From SNAP01 sp049671745 (GTDB lineage Bacteria > Bacteroidota > Bacteroidia > Bacteroidales > Marinifilaceae): 64,000 nt of DNA. The DNA lies in the NCBI GenBank assembly GCA_049671745.1, contig JBATVL010000087.1:1-64000 (forward strand), in the 5' to 3' direction. Positions 25,234 to 35,068 of the stretch are shown in pieces. The position numbers were made by a program, and so were the translations under genes. The notes beneath the pieces are model-generated. The model was not told the origin of the DNA. It made no database searches and saw nothing but the letters and a program-made list of their open reading frames with translations. Each line of letters starts with the position of its first letter. The stretch's first letter is position 1.

Positions 25234-26556
25234 TTATTTACCTGTAAAAGCCCAATCAGATTTATAAGCCCATCTAGATGGACACTTATCTATAACTTCT
25301 CTAATTCTATCAACCTGATTCACTGTTATCGAATTTTTCTGACTATAATTAGCCATAATATTAAATGTAGTAAAGTAAGTATCAGAGTCTAACATCTTTT
25401 TATATATACTAAAAGCATCTTCATAAACAGGTGTATCCTCACAAAAATCAGTATCACCTTCAACTAAATTATCAACATTCGATTGCTTTTTCCAGTCCCA
25501 ATGAGAATTATATTTCATTTCATTTAATCCAAAATACAATCCAATAATTTTAGATAATGTATAAGACATACCTCTACTCTCCGTAATAAGAAATTCTTCT
25601 CTATTATACACAATCCCCACATCAGTTAATTTAGTATCATCAGTTACTTTATACTGACTAACCTCTTTCGCTTCAATACCCTTTATAACACTTTTTCCTG
25701 TTAATATTACATTTGGCTTTTCAACCATATAAGAACCACTTCCATCAGAACTCCAACTAAAACTATCATTAATTTCACCTATCCATATATTCAAATATTT
25801 CGAAGGATCCCATAATGCTGTCTTTTTCATTAAATCAAGAATTTCAGCAGAAGTCTTTGTTTTTTTATAATTATTAATATCTAAACCTTCTTGTTCTAGC
25901 AAAACTCCATCATTATCATACTTAGCTAATTTAAAAGTAATATTTGCAGTCCCAGCGTTAGGATTAGAAGTTCTCTTTCTGTTAAAAACAAGATTAAGCA
26001 AATCAAGTTTAGCCTTTACTGTCTTAAAATCTAACTTCATTGGTGGAGATGTATAAGAAGGAGGATTCATAACATGAAAGATAACAGGAATAACTATATC
26101 CTTATAGTCATTGACTACACCCTTTCGCATTTTTATAGTAATTTTTTTTGATACTAAATCACCTACTTTAGCAAAAAAATCTAACTTATCAGCTGTAATA
26201 CCTTTAGAGTAAAAGATATTATTACTTACTATTTTATCAACATTATAATATATCTTAACTAAATCCTTAGAATACTGATCTCTTGGAATAATAAAAGTAT
26301 CTAACTTTGTAGTAGTATTATAACTAATAAGTTCATTAACCTGTTCTTTATATCTCTTTTTTATTTTTTTTATGCCGTAAAGAATAGTATTAAACTCCAT
26401 AGCTGATTTTCCATCAACAATCATTCTATCACTTGCTGCTCTTAATTCAATAATCTTAATATCTGCTTTACTTATATTTCTTTCTACAACATTATATCTA
26501 TCTGGAGTACAGGATAATACAAAAAAAAGAATAAAAGCTATATTGAAAATTTTCAT
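25234..26556 (-). CDS. M43-like (BF0631-type) metzincin lipoprotein with degenerate active site
   Basis: This 440-residue lipoprotein (lipobox VLSC, Cys16) has the metzincin outline: the edge strand IPVIFHVM (156-163), the block KYLNIWIGEI (253-262) and the downstream signature GDTDFCEDTPVYE (367-379). The helix that should read HExxHxxGL is KIIGLYFGL at 336-344, so H, E and H are replaced by K336, I337 and L340 and zinc cannot be bound as usual. It looks like a non-catalytic paralogue of the zinc-dependent lipoproteins found beside SusC/D pairs. It follows the SusD gene by 33 nt. It may bind rather than cut a peptide. That role is inference. Confidence 0.75.
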   Translation of the reverse strand: MKIFNIAFILFFVLSCTPDRYNVVERNISKADIKIIELRAASDRMIVDGKSAMEFNTILYGIKKIKKRYKEQVNELISYNTTTKLDTFIIPRDQYSKDLVKIYYNVDKIVSNNIFYSKGITADKLDFFAKVGDLVSKKITIKMRKGVVNDYKDIVIPVIFHVMNPPSYTSPPMKLDFKTVKAKLDLLNLVFNRKRTSNPNAGTANITFKLAKYDNDGVLLEQEGLDINNYKKTKTSAEILDLMKKTALWDPSKYLNIWIGEINDSFSWSSDGSGSYMVEKPNVILTGKSVIKGIEAKEVSQYKVTDDTKLTDVGIVYNREEFLITESRGMSYTLSKIIGLYFGLNEMKYNSHWDWKKQSNVDNLVEGDTDFCEDTPVYEDAFSIYKKMLDSDTYFTTFNIMANYSQKNSITVNQVDRIREVIDKCPSRWAYKSDWAFTGK

Positions 26557-26589
26557 ATTTTTTAATTAAATTAATTAATGTATTAATGA

Positions 26590-28065
26590 CTATATCATTC
26601 CCCATCCAGGGTTTTGTTCTAAATGATCATTAACTTTTAATTCTTCATCTAAAGGTATAGGTAAGGTAAATCGATAATCATTATCTTTTAAAGTAAACTT
26701 TACTTTATTAGCATTCGAGTTCAATACTTTATCTGATACCCCTATTCTAGAAAATCCTTTTTCCACTCTTCTTAGATCAAGCCATCTATAACCAAATTCA
26801 AAACAAAACTCCTTTCTTCTTTCTCTAAGTATTTCATCTAAAACATCACTCTTATTATAAGAAGTAAAACCTTTTATTCTATTTTTCTTGAATTTATTAA
26901 GAGCCTTTTTAGCTTCCGACTTATTATTCATCCTCGCATAAGCTTCAGCAATAATCAATTGCATTTCAGCATTTCTCCATAAAGGAATTATATTTGATAC
27001 TGTAAAATTCTGTTCCCACTTTTCAATTTGCATATGGTCATTAAAATAAGCCTCAAGACGAATATCTTCTTTGTCGAACAATTTAATAAAATCTTTATTT
27101 ACAGGTATTTTATCTGATCCAAACCCCCAAGGAGCACAAACATTTGAACTAGACTGCCTTGCACTAGAAAGTATTAATAGACTATATTGATTATGCAGAT
27201 TAAATCCAATTTTATTAGATGTAAACAATGATTTTAATTGAGATGCTGTTCTTGTTAAAGTTCTACCCTCCAATGATTTCTTAGCAAATTTTAATGCATT
27301 ATTCCAATCAGATGCTTCTTTTGATCCAGATTCAGCCTTATACCAGTAAACTTGCGCTAGTAAAGCATACATGTGATTTTCAGAATAAAAGACATTAAAT
27401 TCAGTAGGGCTAAACTTCATTTTTAAAACAGAATTTAGTTCTGAAATAATAAAATCATAAGACTGTTTTTGAGAACTTCTTTTACCGCCTTCTATAGATA
27501 CAGAAGATGTATTAATAGGAATACCTAAATTAATATTCTTATAAGGGGAATAAAATTTAAGAACTTCAAAAAACATCATTGCTCTAAGCATTTTTGCTTC
27601 ACAATAGGTTTCTTTATACTCTGTGCTGGATACATCAACATTCTTATTTAAGGCATCCATTACAACATTAAAAAAACCTATATTTCTATAGCAATCAACC
27701 CAATAAGATTTAGAAAAATCATAAGGTTTCCAATCTACACCTTGATAATAATCTTTTTCAAAATAATTCCAAGTATAACTAACATTAGGAATATCTTTCA
27801 TTATGATATTATCAGCACAAAACATTAAATTAGTAGTTACTCCTACGTGATATGGAAAGTCAACAGAAACTCCATCCATAGATACAGATGGAGTTCCACT
27901 CCATCCCTTATTGCTTATTCCATACAAGTATGAAGACATTAAGTTATTCACATCTTTTGTAGTTTCTAAAGAAATATAATTAGTTGGTTTTAAATTCAAA
28001 TAATCCTGACATCCAAATGCCATCAGTAATGTTATTAAACATATAAATATATTAAATTTTTTCAT
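26590..28065 (-). CDS. SusD/RagB-family nutrient-binding lipoprotein
   Basis: This 491-residue surface lipoprotein (lipobox FGC, Cys19 from the chosen start) has the SusD plan: an N-terminal CQDYLNLKPTN, tetratricopeptide-like helices (CEAKMLRAMMFFEVLKFY), and the C-terminal RRKEFCFEFGYRWLDLRR and NPGWGMI ending. It caps the SusC channel and binds the ligand. I chose the ATG at 28065 (MKKFNIFIC), 1 nt after SusC. The upstream in-frame ATG at 28077 would overlap SusC. The ligand is unknown, but the adjacent metzincin-like protein favours peptides over glycans. Confidence 0.92.
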   Translation of the reverse strand: MKKFNIFICLITLLMAFGCQDYLNLKPTNYISLETTKDVNNLMSSYLYGISNKGWSGTPSVSMDGVSVDFPYHVGVTTNLMFCADNIIMKDIPNVSYTWNYFEKDYYQGVDWKPYDFSKSYWVDCYRNIGFFNVVMDALNKNVDVSSTEYKETYCEAKMLRAMMFFEVLKFYSPYKNINLGIPINTSSVSIEGGKRSSQKQSYDFIISELNSVLKMKFSPTEFNVFYSENHMYALLAQVYWYKAESGSKEASDWNNALKFAKKSLEGRTLTRTASQLKSLFTSNKIGFNLHNQYSLLILSSARQSSSNVCAPWGFGSDKIPVNKDFIKLFDKEDIRLEAYFNDHMQIEKWEQNFTVSNIIPLWRNAEMQLIIAEAYARMNNKSEAKKALNKFKKNRIKGFTSYNKSDVLDEILRERRKEFCFEFGYRWLDLRRVEKGFSRIGVSDKVLNSNANKVKFTLKDNDYRFTLPIPLDEELKVNDHLEQNPGWGMI

Positions 28066-28066
28066 C

Positions 28067-31000
28067 TTAGATTCCAATATTTAAATTAAAAGAATAACGT
28101 CTTGCAGAAGGATAACCAAAAGCACCCATAGTTTCAGGATCAATTCCCTTATACTTAGTCCAAGTATATAGGTTACTAGCATTAAAAGACAATTGTAATT
28201 TTATAAGATTTAATTTTTGACAAAAAACAGGAGGTATATTATAAGATACTGATATATTAGACAATTTTAAAAAGCTACCATCCTCAAGTTGATTGTCAAA
28301 GAAATATCTATTTCTAGCATTTTCGCTATTATTTGAATAAGCAGCTACATCAGTAATATCTCCATTCTTTCTCCACCTATTCATTTCTTGTCTACTAAGA
28401 TTAGTCCTAGATGCATAAAGAGGATTAGAATTTATTGAAGCAGAAGCGATCTTATGCCCTCCCATATAAGTGAACATAGCAGATATATTAAGACCTTTAT
28501 AATATATTCCTGTTCCAAATCCACCTGTAAAAGTAGGATATGATTCACCTAAGAAATCTACAGCATCCTTTCTAAACTCTGTATCCATATCAATAACATA
28601 CTTTCCATTTTTTAATTTATGTCCTACAGATTTTCCATTATCATCTTTTTTATCAATATATGCTAATGTATGACCATTAGTAGGATCAACACCTGCAAAA
28701 TGATATCCATACCAAGCCTGAGTAGGATAATCATTAATAAAATATCTTTGATTATAACTACCCCTTGTTATCGTTGGAAGATATTTCAATCCCTTATAAT
28801 ATGTCTCAATAACCTTATTCTTATTAAAAGTAATATTAAAATTTGTAGTCCATCTAAAATTATTTGTTCTTATATTAAGAGTATTAAAAGATAATTCTAA
28901 ACCTTCATTCATAATAGAAGCAACATTAGCCTTTATTTTAGAACGTCCTGATGAAATAGCAATACGTTTAGTATCCAATAAATCAGTAGACTTATTATTA
29001 TAATAGTTAATATCTCCGCTAAATCTATTATCAAATAGTGAAAAATCCATACCAATGCTTCTATCCTGTTTCTTTTGCCATTTAATAGAAGGATTAGCTG
29101 AAGTTATATTAGAAGGAAGTAAAACATCTCCTCTTCTTCTTGAGGAGTAATAGAATTGCAAAATAGGAAAAGGTCTTGCATTATAATCAATACTACCAGT
29201 ATATCCATATGAAGAACGTATAGACAATTGATTTATCCAAACAATATCTTTAATGAAACTTTCCCTATGTAAATTGTATTTAAAACTAATATTCCATAAA
29301 GGCGTAAACCTATTATTCGTTCCTACTATATCTACCCCATCAAAACGTCCACTAGTACTTAATACATATTTATCTTTATATGAATAGGTTCCTGTAGCAA
29401 AAAAAGAAACAGTTCTATTTCTATTAGTTCTTGTACCACCAAGCCCCTTTATATCTAATTTATTTGCCTCAACTCCTGTAAGGTCTGGAGATCCTACCAA
29501 GTCATAAACAGGATCATATTCTGTACTACGACTATTAAAAGATCTCGTCTCATTATTAGTCATCTCTTGTCCTGCCATAACATTGATAAAATGATCTTTT
29601 GTAAGATATTTATTAAAGGCCAACGTATTTCTCCAAGTATAGTTTAGACTTCTAGAATTACTTTCTTCTAGAGAACCATTATTCAGGTCATTTGGAATTT
29701 CTCCAGTTTTATATATAGAAGATATCCATGAATTCTTATAAGAAGAATAAGTCCTAGGTGATAATATTGTTCTAGAATTAGAATAAGTATTACCAAAAGC
29801 ACCTTGAGATTCAAACATAAAGCCCTTTATAATCTCATATTCAAGCTTAACATTCAAGGCAGCATTCAAATAATTACCATTTGTAGTATTATTTTTAATA
29901 TCATCAATAACATTCAAATTATACTTATACCCTGGATTAATCTTACTTAGAGCAGACTCATAAGATCTATCATAAGACAAATGACCATTAATATCATATA
30001 CACTCTCATAAGGATTAGCGTATGTTGCATAACCAAGAGGATTAATTCTACTGGCAGTTGACTTATCCTCTTTCATATTAAGATTCAAATCAAAATTAAT
30101 TCTTAATTTTTTGTTAAAATTATGAGTTAATTTTAATGCACCACCATAATTATTATATTCATTATTCAAAACAATTCCAGATTCATTTTGATAATTTAAG
30201 GAACCATAAAACTGTGTTTTTTCATCTCCCCCCTGTAAACTAATAGCTTCATTGACAGCATAAGAAGTACGAAACATTTCCTTAAACCAATTAGTATTTG
30301 TATTCCCTAATATAGCTAGCTGAGAATTAACATAATCTTGAGAATATATTCCAGCATCTTTTTTCTTTAATAATTGAAAAACTCTACCTTTTATATCAAG
30401 ATGCGGATAATCATTATATAATGAAGTCTCAAAAGCAATCTTTTGTTTAGAATTCATCAAATCAAGATTTTGTTTAGGAGCTTCATTAATAGAGAAAGAA
30501 GAACGAATATTCAAATATGATTTTCCAACTCGACCTCTTTTAGTTGTAATAACAATAACTCCATTGGCAGCACGAGCACCATAAATTGTTGAAGCAGCAG
30601 CATCTTTCAATACAGTAATAGAAGCAATATCTTCTACCGCAATATTACCAATACCATTAGTCAATACTGAATTTGTAAAATCACTACCACCAGCACCTAT
30701 TCTTGGTGTTGCCCCCTGCATTGGCATGCCATCAACAATCCAAATAGGATTAGAATCTCCCGTTAAAGTATTCATACCTCTAATTCTAATTTGAGTAGAC
30801 GCACCAGGTCTACCACTTATTTTCATTGAAGACACACCGGATATTTGACCTTGTATAGCTTGATCAACAGAAACGAAACCACTATTAGCAATTTTATCCG
30901 CCTGTATAACCTTTACAGCCCCTGTCATTCTTTTTCTATCTATTTTCTGATAACCAGTTACAATAATATCTTCAAGATTCTCTGAATCATTCTCAAGAAT

Positions 31001-31606
31001 AATATTCATATTTTTCTGCCCAGTATACTTAACAACCTGAGTTATCATACCAACAAAAGAAAATGTAATTTTAACCTTACCAGCATTTAAGAATTCAATA
31101 ATATATTTTCCATCCATATCAGTAGACACTCCATACTTAGTACCATCAATAAAAACAGAAACACCTGGCAGCGACTCCCCATCAATATCCTTAACTACAC
31201 CAGAGAGAGTAATCTTCTTTTGTTGAACAGATTGCTGATCTGATTTCTTTCTAATAACAATAAAATTATTATTAATTTGATACTCAAGAGTATTCTGTAC
31301 AGACACCATATCAAGAACATACTTAACAAGTTTATTCTCAACATGTAAATCCAGAATCTTTTCATCCTCCATAATACTCTGATTATAAAGGAACTCATAA
31401 TCTGTCTGATTACTAATTTCATTCATAACCTCATCAAGAGTTACACTCTTAAGATTAAATGTAACTCTCTGATCATTTAAGTACACATTTGCAGAAAGCT
31501 GCATACTTCCTAAAAACATAATAATTAAAAAACTTTTTAAAGCCCTAAAAGTTTTTTTAAATGTAATCTCGTCAAGCCGGATGACATCATTTGCTTGTTT
31601 TTTCAT
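28067..31606 (-). CDS. SusC/RagA-type TonB-dependent transporter with signalling STN domain
   Basis: This 1179-residue outer-membrane transporter has an extended N-terminus (hydrophobic signal about 24-40), an STN/secretin-TonB domain (about 45-115, FNLKSVTLDEVMNEIS), a carboxypeptidase-regulatory-like domain (about 131-205, LSGVVKDIDGESLPGVSV), a plug (IRIRGMNTL, IWIVDGMPM) and a 22-strand barrel ending in a short aromatic-polar strand. The STN domain lets it signal to the FecR protein encoded just upstream. It forms a pair with SusD. The gene starts 93 nt after the anti-sigma gene. Confidence 0.95.
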   Translation of the reverse strand: MKKQANDVIRLDEITFKKTFRALKSFLIIMFLGSMQLSANVYLNDQRVTFNLKSVTLDEVMNEISNQTDYEFLYNQSIMEDEKILDLHVENKLVKYVLDMVSVQNTLEYQINNNFIVIRKKSDQQSVQQKKITLSGVVKDIDGESLPGVSVFIDGTKYGVSTDMDGKYIIEFLNAGKVKITFSFVGMITQVVKYTGQKNMNIILENDSENLEDIIVTGYQKIDRKRMTGAVKVIQADKIANSGFVSVDQAIQGQISGVSSMKISGRPGASTQIRIRGMNTLTGDSNPIWIVDGMPMQGATPRIGAGGSDFTNSVLTNGIGNIAVEDIASITVLKDAAASTIYGARAANGVIVITTKRGRVGKSYLNIRSSFSINEAPKQNLDLMNSKQKIAFETSLYNDYPHLDIKGRVFQLLKKKDAGIYSQDYVNSQLAILGNTNTNWFKEMFRTSYAVNEAISLQGGDEKTQFYGSLNYQNESGIVLNNEYNNYGGALKLTHNFNKKLRINFDLNLNMKEDKSTASRINPLGYATYANPYESVYDINGHLSYDRSYESALSKINPGYKYNLNVIDDIKNNTTNGNYLNAALNVKLEYEIIKGFMFESQGAFGNTYSNSRTILSPRTYSSYKNSWISSIYKTGEIPNDLNNGSLEESNSRSLNYTWRNTLAFNKYLTKDHFINVMAGQEMTNNETRSFNSRSTEYDPVYDLVGSPDLTGVEANKLDIKGLGGTRTNRNRTVSFFATGTYSYKDKYVLSTSGRFDGVDIVGTNNRFTPLWNISFKYNLHRESFIKDIVWINQLSIRSSYGYTGSIDYNARPFPILQFYYSSRRRGDVLLPSNITSANPSIKWQKKQDRSIGMDFSLFDNRFSGDINYYNNKSTDLLDTKRIAISSGRSKIKANVASIMNEGLELSFNTLNIRTNNFRWTTNFNITFNKNKVIETYYKGLKYLPTITRGSYNQRYFINDYPTQAWYGYHFAGVDPTNGHTLAYIDKKDDNGKSVGHKLKNGKYVIDMDTEFRKDAVDFLGESYPTFTGGFGTGIYYKGLNISAMFTYMGGHKIASASINSNPLYASRTNLSRQEMNRWRKNGDITDVAAYSNNSENARNRYFFDNQLEDGSFLKLSNISVSYNIPPVFCQKLNLIKLQLSFNASNLYTWTKYKGIDPETMGAFGYPSARRYSFNLNIGI

Positions 31607-31699
31607 ACCTTTGTACGTATTAAATTATAAATAGTATTCATGCTAAAAATTAGTAATGCCTAGTATGAATACAGAATAAAAGATCGTATAAGTATCTCA

Positions 31700-32884
31700 C
31701 TACTTATGCGATTTTGTTTTTTTTGAAACAACAACAGAATTTTTCTTTATCTCGAAACAAATATCATTAGTAATTTCTAACATGCCTAGAAAATCGTATA
31801 TATCTCTGTTAAGCATTATTTTACCAGAGTATCTAATATCTTTAACCTCAGCATCGACATAAACAACATTAATATCGTACCATCTAGAAATAGAAATCAT
31901 TATATTCTCTAATTTTTCATTATGAAATTTAAAATAACCATCTTTCCATGAAGTAAAAAGACTAACATCCACCTTCTTTTTAACAACAGTATGATTATCA
32001 ATATCATATATTGATTGCTCTCCAGGTATAAGAAATAAACTTTTTTTAAATTCATCTTCTATAAGAACAGAACCTTCTAAAAGAGTAGTCAATACAGAAT
32101 TACCATAAGAAGATACATTAAAAGAAGTACCAAAAACGCGTGTCTTAACATTCTTACTATTAACAATAAATGGACGATTTTTGTCACTAGTCACCTCAAA
32201 GAAAGCCTCACCTTCAAGAAATACCATTCTCACCTCTTCACCAAATACTACAGGAAATTTAAGGCTACTTTTAGAATTAAGCCAAACCTTAGTTCCGTCA
32301 CTCAAAACTAATTTATATTTAACACCTCTCGGAATTAGTAGTTTATTATATTTAAGCTTAAGGACTTTACTATTATCAACATTATATTTAATTACAGTCC
32401 CATCATTAGTAATCAGTGCACCAAGTTTTTCCTTTATAATAGTTTTTGAAGAATTAGAATTCAATTTCACTTCACAATTATCATTAAATTGAAGAATAAC
32501 ACTTTTAGCTTCATTTTTTTTTATAACAGCATTACTAAACTTTACGACTTTATAATTATTCTTAAGTTGATTGGTGAAAAATAAAACAGAAGAAAACACC
32601 AAAATAATAGAAGCAGCATAGACTATAAAATCAAAAAAAACGGATCTCTTCTTCTTTTCCTTAATCTGAATTCTCAATTTATTTCTATAAAAAGCTTTAT
32701 CAACATCAATTTTGTATGAAGGCTTATCCATAGATAACTGATTAACACAAGAATCTATACGATGATATATCCTCCTATTCACATTTGAAGAATTACACCA
32801 TTTCTCAAAAAAGGAATTTTCTTTAGAAGAGACATCCTCTTTTCGAATAACACGTGCAATTATATCCCAAATTGAATCTATCAT
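31700..32884 (-). CDS. FecR-family anti-sigma factor with DUF4974 domain
   Basis: This 394-residue protein has an N-terminal cytoplasmic sigma-binding region (about 1-82), one membrane helix (FDFIVYAASIILVFSSVLFF, about 84-103), a periplasmic FecR domain (TKVWLNSKSSLKFPV, EVRMVFLEGEAFFEV) and a C-terminal DUF4974 domain (about 320-390) that contacts the STN domain of the transporter. It holds the ECF sigma factor inactive until SusC signals substrate. It lies 75 nt downstream of the sigma gene and 93 nt before SusC, the standard order. Confidence 0.93.
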   Translation of the reverse strand: MIDSIWDIIARVIRKEDVSSKENSFFEKWCNSSNVNRRIYHRIDSCVNQLSMDKPSYKIDVDKAFYRNKLRIQIKEKKKRSVFFDFIVYAASIILVFSSVLFFTNQLKNNYKVVKFSNAVIKKNEAKSVILQFNDNCEVKLNSNSSKTIIKEKLGALITNDGTVIKYNVDNSKVLKLKYNKLLIPRGVKYKLVLSDGTKVWLNSKSSLKFPVVFGEEVRMVFLEGEAFFEVTSDKNRPFIVNSKNVKTRVFGTSFNVSSYGNSVLTTLLEGSVLIEDEFKKSLFLIPGEQSIYDIDNHTVVKKKVDVSLFTSWKDGYFKFHNEKLENIMISISRWYDINVVYVDAEVKDIRYSGKIMLNRDIYDFLGMLEITNDICFEIKKNSVVVSKKTKSHK

Positions 32885-32959
32885 TAATTCTCTTTTTATA
32901 GTAAAGACACCAAAAGATCATCTTGATGTTACAAAAAACTATATTTTTTTAGAAAATTA

Positions 32960-33535
32960 TTAACAGCAAGCTTTATTTCTTGTATAAAAAGAAAATAGGA
33001 AAGAAGAAAATAAACTAGGGCTAAGAGAAAGGCGCATTTTTTTAAAAGCTCTAGACATCTGTGTACGAACAGTATTTATAGAAATATCAAGATCCTCAGC
33101 TACCTCCTGATATTTATAATCATGAACACAACAAAGTATAAATATCTGTTTACATTTATCTGGTAACTGATTAATTGCCTTATAAATAATTTCTTTTTTA
33201 TCAATCAAATCAACAACAGACTCAACAGTATCCACTTCAAAATGATAATTAGAAAGATGTTTATTTTTACGTTCAACATCACGTATATAATTAAGGCAAT
33301 GATTTTTAACCGATCTAAAAAGGAAAGAAGTTAAATTCTTATTAATTGTATTAAAACGTTTATTTGTCCACAAATCTACAAAAAAATCTTGTATAATATC
33401 TTCAGCAATAGCAGTATCATGAATAATAGAAACAGCATAATAAACAAGATCAGAATAGTAGTTATAAAAAAGCAATTTATACGCCTCTTCACTACCTCCC
33501 TTAATAAACTCTAATAGATCTTCTGTATTATTCAT
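32960..33535 (-). CDS. ECF sigma-70 factor paired with FecR
   Basis: This 191-residue sigma factor has region 2 (YYSDLVYYAVSIIHDTAIAEDIIQDFFVDLW, about 27-57, given in part: AEDIIQDFFVDLW) and region 4 with HTH (YQEVAEDLDISINTVRTQMSRA). It is the activator of its own TonB-dependent locus. The C-terminal tail with two Cys (NKACC) is extra to the family. It is the first gene of the sigma-FecR-SusC-SusD-metzincin series. Confidence 0.93.
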   Translation of the reverse strand: MNNTEDLLEFIKGGSEEAYKLLFYNYYSDLVYYAVSIIHDTAIAEDIIQDFFVDLWTNKRFNTINKNLTSFLFRSVKNHCLNYIRDVERKNKHLSNYHFEVDTVESVVDLIDKKEIIYKAINQLPDKCKQIFILCCVHDYKYQEVAEDLDISINTVRTQMSRAFKKMRLSLSPSLFSSFLFSFYTRNKACC

Positions 33536-33666
33536 TTATATTACTATTTATTCTTCATAAAAATAGCATTAAAAACTTAATACACAAAAACCGTAGACAA
33601 ATCAAAAAGACACAAAAAAGAATATAACTTAAATACAAAGGTTTAATAATTACATTAAGAATAATT

Positions 33667-34542
33667 TTAAAACACAAACCCAAGCTTAAGAGCTGAATTT
33701 ATATTTTTACTAATTAAAAATTGTGATCTATTAGGAAGATTAATATCAGACAACTTATTCTTTTCAATATCATTATTATCAAAATTACTATTTGTATAAA
33801 ACTTCTCAGAATAATTCTTTGCAGAAACATCACCAGACCATTTATTCTTAAACCCAAAACCCATTTCAACACCTAAATACAAATGTTTAATCACATAATA
33901 ATTTACGCCTGCAATCAAATTTAGACCTAATTCATAATAAGCCCTATCCTCAGGTTTATCAATTATTAATTTCTCATCAGTTCTATAGCCATCAGAGATA
34001 TTTCTCCACTTAGCAACACTAGTACTACCCTGAGTACTAACATACACAGAGGTAGTAAACCCAAGATCTTTATCTATATGAGTAGAGTAATAATCCATCT
34101 TTGAGCTAAAGCGATTATATACAAAATCCAGACCCAAATAAGGAGACAAACGATTAGTGCCCTTAAAATGTTTCTCAACACCAATATTAAATCCCCACAA
34201 TATTGTAGACGAAGATACATCACCATAAGATTCACTAAGAATATTATCAGCAACATCATCTATCAAATCAGATCTATCTTCACTATTACTACTATAATCA
34301 AAATTCAATCCTAGACGAATAGCCATATTCTTTCTAAAAAAATATCTAAGATTAATAGCTTTCATACTTACAATATTAGCACCATCAAAAGGAGTAAAAT
34401 CAACATCCACAGATATATATTTTTTTACTGGTTTCAAAAGCTCTTTTTCATTAAAATCTATATTTACAGATGTTTGGGCAAAAGTAACAGATACAACAAC
34501 TAGTGCAAGAGAAAAAAGAAATATCTTTTTCATTTGTTTCAT
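33667..34542 (-). CDS. Outer-membrane beta-barrel protein (paralogue A)
   Basis: This 291-residue protein has a signal peptide ending in VTFAQ and is mostly beta-strands: MKAINLRYFFRKNMAIRLGL, LSPYLGLDFVYN, LIAGVNYYVIKHLYLGVEMGFG and an ending SALKLGFVF with terminal Phe, as barrel proteins have for BAM recognition. It resembles the BT1926-type barrels of Bacteroides. It shares much of its sequence with the gene at 35069 (same order of motifs) and its last 14 codons recur at 24752. Function unknown; probably structural or porin-like. It is 124 nt away from the ECF sigma gene and not clearly in its operon. Confidence 0.85.
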   Translation of the reverse strand: MKQMKKIFLFSLALVVVSVTFAQTSVNIDFNEKELLKPVKKYISVDVDFTPFDGANIVSMKAINLRYFFRKNMAIRLGLNFDYSSNSEDRSDLIDDVADNILSESYGDVSSSTILWGFNIGVEKHFKGTNRLSPYLGLDFVYNRFSSKMDYYSTHIDKDLGFTTSVYVSTQGSTSVAKWRNISDGYRTDEKLIIDKPEDRAYYELGLNLIAGVNYYVIKHLYLGVEMGFGFKNKWSGDVSAKNYSEKFYTNSNFDNNDIEKNKLSDINLPNRSQFLISKNINSALKLGFVF

Positions 34543-34610
34543 ATTTATAATTTAATTTAACTAAATTACAATTTATTTATGTAAACAAAAGATGTTTTAA
34601 AGAGAATTTT

Positions 34611-34922
34611 CTATTTATATTGCATCAGTTCAACAGGAACACCATTCTCTTCTATAAAAGCTACTATCAAGTTTATACTTGGAGAATTTGGTTCTATTAT
34701 AATTTTTTTACCAACAAGTTCTTTTGTTATATCTTCTACTTCAAAAGCTATATGAGGTTTTGTTCTAACTAACTCAGGATAAGGAGCTTCTTCCCAAAAT
34801 CTCATCCATTGAATACCATATGGATTATTCTCATGATCAGAAACAGTCATTTTAAGATGTGGTAAATCAATCTCACCTTCAAAAGGTTCGTTAGTAGGAA
34901 TGCCAAAATGATTAAATTTCAT
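34611..34922 (-). CDS. VOC (glyoxalase/bleomycin-resistance) superfamily protein
   Basis: This 103-residue cytoplasmic protein starts MKFNHFGIPTNEPFEGEID and contains NPYGIQWMRFWEEAPYP and HIAFEVEDI, typical of a single VOC module of a conserved bacterial subgroup. VOC enzymes bind a divalent metal and act on glyoxals, dioxygenated rings or toxins. H5 and E54-type ligands are present but the reaction is unknown. It lies between two paralogous barrel genes with its own short gaps on either side. Confidence 0.8.
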   Translation of the reverse strand: MKFNHFGIPTNEPFEGEIDLPHLKMTVSDHENNPYGIQWMRFWEEAPYPELVRTKPHIAFEVEDITKELVGKKIIIEPNSPSINLIVAFIEENGVPVELMQYK

Positions 34923-35068
34923 AATTAATATATTAAGTTAAACAATATGATTAAGATATTCTAACAAAATCTAACCATAAAGATCCAAATTGAGAAAATA
35001 CCTTACCAAATATATATGTTTACATCCTTATAATATCTTTTTCATAGGCTTAATTTTCTATTCATAAT

